From: an uncultured Clostridium sp.
GTDB lineage: Bacteria > Bacillota > Clostridia > Lachnospirales > Lachnospiraceae
Length of the DNA: 18,343 nucleotides
NCBI GenBank assembly: GCA_947253885.1
Contig: CAMYAO010000028.1
Location: 1 to 18,343, forward strand
Direction of reading: 5' to 3'
The notes beneath the pieces are model-generated. The model saw only the letters and a list, made by a program, of their open reading frames with translations. It had not been told where the DNA came from and ran no database searches. Below are positions 14,226 through 18,343 of the stretch, piece by piece; within the stretch, counting starts at the first letter, position 1; every line of letters starts with the position of its first letter. Both the position numbers and the translations under genes were made by a program.

Positions 14226-15440
14226 TTATTTTTGGATAGATTCTGCAATTGCATCGGCAAGATTGTCTAACTCTACCTCTTTGTCTGCATGCAAAGCAGA
14301 TGCCATGGTAACTCTTTCGTTTAAGAGTGTCATACGTTTTAATTCATTATTTACGAATTCCTCCATTAAATCTCCGGATTTAACTGCCCAGGAACCGTTT
14401 TCAATGATTGCCATAGTTCTTTTTTGTAAATTTAAAGCTTTCATATCCATCAAGTAGTTGTGCATTACCGGATATATACCAAGGTTATATGTAACACTTG
14501 CAAGAACTACATGGCTGTATTTGAATGTTTCTGATATTAAATAAGAAACATGAGTTTTAGATACATCATAAAGACGAACATCTGTTACTCCACGCTCGCA
14601 AAGTTTAGCAGCTAAGGCATTTGCGGCAGCTTCTGTGTTTCCGTACATGGAAGCATAGGCAATCATGACACCTTTGTTTTCCGGTTCATAGGTACTCCAG
14701 CGATTGTATTTATCTAATAAGTATTCAAAATTATTTCTCCAGACCGGACCGTGTAAAGGACAGATAAATTTAATATCTTTTACAATACCGGCAGCTTTCT
14801 TTAATAGGAGTTGAACATGTGGACCGTATTTTCCAACGATATTTGTATAATAGCGACGTGCATCATCTAACCAATCACGATCAAAATCTACTTCATCATT
14901 GAACAGTCTTCCATCTAATGCACCGAAGGAACCAAATGCATCTGCTGAGAACAAAACTCCGTTTGTTACGTCAAAACTTACCATTGCTTCCGGCCAGTGA
15001 ACCATTGGTGCTTCAATGAAAGCAATTGTATGTTTACCGAAGCTTTGGGTATCTCCCTCTTTTACTTCAATCTGTTTATGAGTATCAATTTCAAATCCGA
15101 ACTGACGCATCAGCATAAAGGCTTTCTCCGTACTGATAATAGTAACGTCCGGGTATCTTAACAGAACTTCTTCTACCGATGCACCGTGATCCGGTTCCAT
15201 ATGATTGATTACCATATAATCGAGTGGACGACCATTTAATACATATTCAATATTTTCTAAAAACTGACGAGCGGCTGACCAGTCAACTGTATCAAATAGT
15301 ACAGTTTTTTTATCTAATAATACATAGGCATTATAGGAAACACCTCTTGGAATAGGATGGATATTTTCAAATAAGGTCAGACGATTGTCATTTGCACCTA
15401 CCCAAAATAAATCTTCTGTTACATTTCTTACACTATACAT
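14226..15440 (-). CDS. fprA: class A flavodiiron protein (FprA-type O2/NO reductase)
   Basis: Flavodiiron proteins reduce O2 to water, or NO to N2O, in the cytosol of anaerobes, taking electrons from rubredoxin through FMN to a di-iron site. The 404 residues show the metallo-beta-lactamase-like domain with its diiron ligands HMEPDH (His80, Glu82, Asp84, His85), His148, Asp167 and His230, followed by a flavodoxin domain from about 256 with the FMN phosphate loop SMYGNT (264-269). No rubredoxin or NAD(P)H module is fused, so a separate rubredoxin donor is needed; one is encoded in the gene just upstream. The start is ATG at 15440 with AAAGGAG upstream. The gap to the upstream fusion gene is only 11 bases, so one mRNA is likely. 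Confidence 0.95.
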   Translation of the reverse strand: MYSVRNVTEDLFWVGANDNRLTLFENIHPIPRGVSYNAYVLLDKKTVLFDTVDWSAARQFLENIEYVLNGRPLDYMVINHMEPDHGASVEEVLLRYPDVTIISTEKAFMLMRQFGFEIDTHKQIEVKEGDTQSFGKHTIAFIEAPMVHWPEAMVSFDVTNGVLFSADAFGSFGALDGRLFNDEVDFDRDWLDDARRYYTNIVGKYGPHVQLLLKKAAGIVKDIKFICPLHGPVWRNNFEYLLDKYNRWSTYEPENKGVMIAYASMYGNTEAAANALAAKLCERGVTDVRLYDVSKTHVSYLISETFKYSHVVLASVTYNLGIYPVMHNYLMDMKALNLQKRTMAIIENGSWAVKSGDLMEEFVNNELKRMTLLNERVTMASALHADKEVELDNLADAIAESIQK

Positions 15441-15451
15441 ATGTCTCTCCT

Positions 15452-17368
15452 TTACTCCTCAATAAACTGTTCTTTTGTTTCCGCACATTCCGGACATACC
15501 CATTCTTCAGGAAGCTGATCAAATAGTGTTCCCGGAGCAATATCATTTTCTTCATCACCGATTTCCGGATTATATTCATAACCGCATCCACCACAAACGT
15601 ATGTTTTGCCGATTGGTTCCGGTTTTGGAAGAACAGGTCTTTTGATTTTAACCATTGGAACCGGAGCCGGATCTTTTGCTTTTCCGGTATCTAATGCTTT
15701 TGCAAGTAAAGGAAGAATTTCATTTATATCTCCAACAATACCATAGTCACAGTTTTTGAAAATCGGTGCATTTCCATTTTTGTTAATTGCGACGATGGTA
15801 GAAGCATCTTTGATACCTTTCAGGTGTTGAATTGCACCGGAAATACCGCAGGCAATGTAAAGGTTTCCGGTAAATTTCTGTCCGGACATACCGACATATC
15901 GATCAATTGGTACATATTTTAATGTTTCGGCAACCGGTCTGGAAGATCCGATAGCTGCTCCGGCAGCAGTTGCCAGATCACGGATAAGTTTCATGTTTTT
16001 CTCTTCACCGATACCTTTTCCGGCACTAACAACACGTTCAGCTTTTACAATAGGAGTATTAATATCAATACCGTAAGTAAAGTCATGACCGTCTTTTTTC
16101 AAAGCAGCTACTAATTGTGTTACTCTTTCTTCTGCTGAACCGCCTTTGAAAATAGTCTTTTTACGAATTCCGGTAACTGCAGGTTTTACAGTAGGTCTTG
16201 ATTTAGAACCGGAATGATTGGATTTCATTTTTCCTACCAGATGGCTGGCAATTACCACTCTTTGAATTTCATTGGTTCCTTCATAAATAGTTGTAATTTT
16301 AGCATCACGATAGAAACGCTCTACATCCATTCCTTTTAAGAAGCCGCTTCCGCCGTAAATCTGAAGTGCATCGTTTGTAACTTCTAAAGCAATATCAGAA
16401 GCATACATTTTTGCCATAGCAGATTCCATACTGTAAGATTCATGTGCTTCTTTTAACTCCGCTGCTGAATAAATTAAGAATCTAGCACAACGAAGTTTAG
16501 TAGCCATATCTGCTAGCTTAAATTGGATGGATTGAAGTGCAGCAATCGGGTTACCGAACTGTTCTCTTTCTTTTGCATAGTCCAGTGCGGATTCAAATGC
16601 ACCTTGTGCAATACCGAGTGCCTGAGATGCGATGCCGATTCGTCCTCCATCTAAGGTTGCCATTGCAATTTTAAATCCCTGTCCTTCTTCTCCTAACAGA
16701 TTTTCAACAGGAACTTTTACATCATTAAAAATCAGTTCCGCTGTGGAAGAGGAGCGAATTCCCATCTTGTCATAATGGTCACCGAATTCAAATCCTTCCC
16801 ATCCTTTTTCAACAATAAAGGCAGAAATTCCTTTTGTACCGATATCCGGTGTTGTAACGGCAAAGACTATATATACATCTGCAATAGGAGCATTGGTAAT
16901 AAAAATTTTTCCACCGTTTAGCAGATAATGATCACCTTTTAATACAGCTGTTGTTTCTGTTCCGCCTGCATCGGATCCGGCATTAGGCTCTGTTAATCCG
17001 AAAGCACCTAGTTTTTCACCCTTACAAAGAGGTACTAGATATTTTTTCTTCTGTGCTTCTGTTCCAAAGTTTGCGATAGGCCATGTACCGAGAGATACAT
17101 GTGCGGAAAGAATTACACCAAATCCGCCATCAACTCTGGATAATTCTTCTACTGCGATTGCATAACTGTTTACGTCAAGGCCGAGACCGCCGTATTCTTT
17201 TGGATAAGGGGTACCCATAAGACCCATTTGAGCCATTTCTTTTACTTGTTCTGTTGGGAAAATATTTTCCTGATCCCATGCAAAAGCATATGGTTTTACA
17301 CGTTCTTCCGCAAACTTTCGAACTTTAGCGCGAAATTCCTCATGTGCTTGTGTTGTTCTAAAACCCAT
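15452..17368 (-). CDS. acyl-CoA dehydrogenase / ETF-alpha / rubredoxin fusion
   Basis: One 638-residue chain joins three redox modules. Residues about 1-385 are a complete acyl-CoA dehydrogenase: GLTEPNAGSDAGG (124-136) and IYEGTNEIQ (361-369) with catalytic Glu363, the placement seen in short-chain enzymes. Residues about 439-555 match only the C-terminal FAD-binding half of ETF-alpha: SSR (475-477), GISGAIQH (508-515), AINK (527-530) and NAPIF (533-537). Residues 588-638 are a rubredoxin with Cys592, Cys595, Cys625 and Cys628. The ETF-alpha N-terminal domain is absent and no ETF-beta gene is present. The start is ATG at 17368 because AAGGAGGA lies 5 bases upstream; an in-frame ATG at 17389 would place that site inside the gene. 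The substrate is not known; short-chain acyl-CoA is likely. Confidence 0.92.
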   Translation of the reverse strand: MGFRTTQAHEEFRAKVRKFAEERVKPYAFAWDQENIFPTEQVKEMAQMGLMGTPYPKEYGGLGLDVNSYAIAVEELSRVDGGFGVILSAHVSLGTWPIANFGTEAQKKKYLVPLCKGEKLGAFGLTEPNAGSDAGGTETTAVLKGDHYLLNGGKIFITNAPIADVYIVFAVTTPDIGTKGISAFIVEKGWEGFEFGDHYDKMGIRSSSTAELIFNDVKVPVENLLGEEGQGFKIAMATLDGGRIGIASQALGIAQGAFESALDYAKEREQFGNPIAALQSIQFKLADMATKLRCARFLIYSAAELKEAHESYSMESAMAKMYASDIALEVTNDALQIYGGSGFLKGMDVERFYRDAKITTIYEGTNEIQRVVIASHLVGKMKSNHSGSKSRPTVKPAVTGIRKKTIFKGGSAEERVTQLVAALKKDGHDFTYGIDINTPIVKAERVVSAGKGIGEEKNMKLIRDLATAAGAAIGSSRPVAETLKYVPIDRYVGMSGQKFTGNLYIACGISGAIQHLKGIKDASTIVAINKNGNAPIFKNCDYGIVGDINEILPLLAKALDTGKAKDPAPVPMVKIKRPVLPKPEPIGKTYVCGGCGYEYNPEIGDEENDIAPGTLFDQLPEEWVCPECAETKEQFIEE

Positions 17369-17393
17369 AATAGTCCTCCTTAAAAACATATAT

Positions 17394-17428
17394 TTTATAG
17401 TTGATAAAAATACTCCAGTTTAACTGCT
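17394..17428 (-). promoter_or_regulatory. weak promoter and palindrome before the fusion gene
   Basis: On the minus strand TATAAA (17394-17399) lies 26 bases before the fusion gene start. The -35 position is poor. An 11-base palindrome CAGTT-T-AACTG (17416-17426) sits on it, so a regulator could bind there; the neighbour Rrf2 gene is the obvious candidate. Inference from position. Confidence 0.35.
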
Positions 17429-17430
17429 AG

Positions 17431-17455
17431 AAAAATCGGTCCCTTGAACCGATTT
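17431..17455 (-). terminator. terminator after the Rrf2 gene
   Basis: In minus-strand RNA the 8-bp stem AAAUCGGU/ACCGAUUU (arms 17448-17455 and 17433-17440) with a 7-base loop ends in a U run (five U in all, the last three within the stem). It begins one base after the regulator stop codon. The downstream fusion gene is therefore partly or wholly independent of rrf2 transcription. Confidence 0.65.
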
Positions 17456-17456
17456 C

Positions 17457-17864
17457 CTAATCTTCATGTACTATGGAATGAAGAGATGTAGTCTTTAGTT
17501 GATCGTCAATAATTTTTTGAATACGTGCCATATTGATATGGATCGTACATCTGTTATTATTTTTAGCTTTTCTTTTACAGGTATATCCGTTTGTCATACA
17601 TTCTGTAACAATCGTTTTATCACCCATAATATAGATAAGGTCATAAAGACTTGTCTCTTTCAAGTTACAGCTTAATCTGCATCCGCCATATTTACCACGA
17701 GTAATTTCTATCAGACCGCCTTTGGCAAGCTTTTTTAAAATCTTATAACCAAATTGCAATGGTGCTCGTTCCTGTTCACAGATGGATGAAGCTGTACACA
17801 GTTCACCAGAAGATAGGGCAGAGATTATACGAAGTGCATAATCCACTTCTCTTGTAATAAGCAT
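17457..17864 (-). CDS. Rrf2-family transcriptional regulator, probable Fe-S sensor
   Basis: Rrf2 proteins (IscR, NsrR, CymR, RsrR) are dimeric winged-helix regulators, many with an Fe-S cluster sensing O2, NO or iron. The 135 residues begin MLITREVDYALRIISALSSG and hold the recognition helix region with ILKKLAKGGLIEITRGKYGGCRL, both family hallmarks. Three cysteines lie in the loop before the long C-terminal helix: Cys89, Cys96 and Cys106, spaced 6 and 9 residues apart, wider than in IscR or NsrR. Four others are Cys23, Cys29, Cys62 and Cys66. The cluster is an inference. The start is ATG at 17864 with AGGAAG upstream. Its promoter at 17897-17925 overlaps a 33-base inverted repeat, suggesting autoregulation, and the next genes are redox enzymes. 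Confidence 0.92.
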   Translation of the reverse strand: MLITREVDYALRIISALSSGELCTASSICEQERAPLQFGYKILKKLAKGGLIEITRGKYGGCRLSCNLKETSLYDLIYIMGDKTIVTECMTNGYTCKRKAKNNNRCTIHINMARIQKIIDDQLKTTSLHSIVHED

Positions 17865-17885
17865 ACGTTATCTTCCTAACTAAAA

Positions 17886-17925
17886 TTTATATTAAAACTG
17901 TAGCAAATGTAATATAAAATGTCAA
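17886..17925 (-). promoter_or_regulatory. rrf2 promoter with overlapping inverted repeat
   Basis: On the minus strand TTGACA (17920-17925) and TACAGT (17897-17902) are 17 bases apart, about 32 bases before the rrf2 ATG. A perfect inverted repeat with 9-base arms (TTTATATTA at 17886-17894 and TAATATAAA at 17910-17918) and a 15-base centre spans the -10 and most of the spacer. A regulator bound there would block RNA polymerase. The arms are AT-only, so chance is not excluded. Confidence 0.6.
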
Positions 17926-18034
17926 TAGCACAATCAAAAATTATACAATTTAAATAAAAGACATTTATAATATGGAAGAAAAAGAGGTGAAAAAAATTTT
18001 TGATAAGAATTTAATAAGAAAAAGAGAAATACAA

Positions 18035-18063
18035 TTGACAAATAAAAAACCATCTAGTATAGT
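18035..18063 (+). promoter_or_regulatory. tRNA-Ser promoter
   Basis: A perfect TTGACA (18035-18040) and TATAGT (18058-18063) are 17 bases apart, 35 bases before the mature tRNA. It is among the strongest promoters in the window. Confidence 0.85.
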
Positions 18064-18098
18064 AGATAAAGTTAGAACAACATATTTGTTTTCAACCA

Positions 18099-18187
18099 GG
18101 AGAAATACTCAAGTTGGCTGAAGAGGCGCCCCTGCTAAGGGTGTAGGTCGTTCACGCGGCGCGAGGGTTCAAATCCCTCTTTCTCCG
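18099..18187 (+). tRNA. tRNA-Ser (anticodon GCU)
   Basis: An 89-base class II tRNA with a 7-bp acceptor stem GGAGAAA/TTTCTCC (18099-18105 and 18180-18186) and discriminator G at 18187. The anticodon loop is CTGCTAA with anticodon GCT at 18134-18136, reading AGC and AGU serine codons. The stem is CGCCC/GGGTG. A long variable arm and a T-arm GAGGG-TTCAAAT-CCCTC follow. The 3' CCA is not encoded and must be added by the nucleotidyltransferase. A terminator follows three bases later. Confidence 0.96.
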
Positions 18188-18189
18188 TT

Positions 18190-18235
18190 ATTCTTTTCCT
18201 AAAGATATAATATATGTCTGGAAAAGAATTTTTTA
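18190..18235 (+). terminator. tRNA-Ser terminator
   Basis: A perfect 10-bp stem ATTCTTTTCC/GGAAAAGAAT (18190-18199 and 18220-18229), whose 20-base centre can fold further (AGATATA with TATGTCT), is followed by a run of T to 18234. It separates the tRNA from the rRNA promoter downstream. Confidence 0.85.
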
Positions 18236-18238
18236 TCT

Positions 18239-18343
18239 AAAAAAACAAAAAGATAAAAAACTGCTTGACAGAACATCAGCAACCGTGATAAGATATTAAA
18301 GTTGCTGACGAGAACGAGAAGCAACACCTACCTTGAAAACAGA
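18239..18343 (+). promoter_or_regulatory. probable rRNA operon promoter and leader
   Basis: An A-rich tract (18239-18260, UP-element-like) precedes TTGACA (18265-18270), then TAAGAT (18289-18294) at 18-base spacing. Downstream, ACCTTGAAAAC (18330-18340) resembles the boxA and antitermination leader of Firmicutes rRNA operons. No 16S sequence is reached; the window stops first. An inverted repeat TCAGCAAC (18276-18283) and GTTGCTGA (18301-18308) brackets the -10, and AGCAAC (18320-18325) offers an alternative partner. Confidence 0.65.

Noticed and set aside
17369..17389. Seven-residue extension of the fusion protein from ATG 17389
   Set aside because: The strong AAGGAGGA lies within it and is spaced for ATG 17368; acyl-CoA dehydrogenases usually begin near the MGF start.
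17972..18121. 49-codon plus-strand frame starting ATGGAAGAA
   Set aside because: It has no ribosome-binding site, runs through the tRNA-Ser promoter and into the tRNA itself, and its lysine-rich content is what AT-rich DNA gives by chance.
1..18343. CRISPR arrays, insertion sequences, prophage or integration sites
   Set aside because: No regularly spaced repeats, transposase genes or terminal repeats are visible; the tRNA-Ser end shows no duplicated 3' segment in the window.

Overview
The window reads as the replication-origin end of a low-GC Gram-positive (Firmicutes) chromosome contig. The gene order rpmH-dnaA-dnaN-S4-recF-gyrB-gyrA, with rnpA-yidD-yidC-jag-mnmE running the other way, is the classical origin cluster. 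The protein style points to class Clostridia, most likely family Lachnospiraceae (a judgement from recall, not a search): YidC with a long outer loop and no charged residue in its first membrane segment, a two-subunit class I fumarase, a flavodiiron protein, and an acyl-CoA dehydrogenase fused to ETF-alpha and rubredoxin. Both ends look like assembly ends. Bases 1-45 are an Illumina Nextera adapter with its i5 index, not genome. The right end stops in what looks like a ribosomal RNA promoter and leader, a repeat where short-read assemblies often break.

Layout. On the minus strand (46-3918): mnmE (cut by the adapter junction), jag/khpB, yidC, yidD, rnpA and rpmH. rpmH (44 codons) has a strong promoter at 3954-3981, and a terminator-like hairpin separates it from rnpA. 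The rpmH-dnaA gap (3919-4225) holds the divergent rpmH and dnaA promoters and a possible 25-codon hydrophobic peptide. On the plus strand (4226-14134): dnaA, a DnaA-box cluster (probable oriC, 5567-5877), dnaN, an S4 protein, recF, gyrB, gyrA, then the two fumarase subunit genes joined directly to gyrA (TAAATG). A strong bidirectional terminator at 14158-14197 ends this block.

On the minus strand (14226-17864): an Rrf2-family regulator, a fused acyl-CoA dehydrogenase/ETF-alpha/rubredoxin protein, and the flavodiiron protein gene fprA. This is the most unusual part. The fusion carries in one chain a flavin dehydrogenase, the flavin-binding half of ETF-alpha and a rubredoxin, and its neighbour FprA is a rubredoxin-dependent O2 or NO reductase. 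A cysteine-rich Rrf2 regulator lies just upstream. My reading is an acyl-CoA to rubredoxin to O2/NO electron path under Fe-S-sensor control. The domains are visible in the sequence; the pathway is inference.

The right end (18035-18343) has a tRNA-Ser(GCU) with near-consensus promoter and terminator, then an A-tract, a TTGACA promoter and a boxA-like leader typical of an rRNA operon.

Several start sites were revised from ribosome-binding sites: rnpA begins at 3648 rather than an upstream TTG, the fusion protein begins at 17368, yidC uses GTG and yidD uses TTG.
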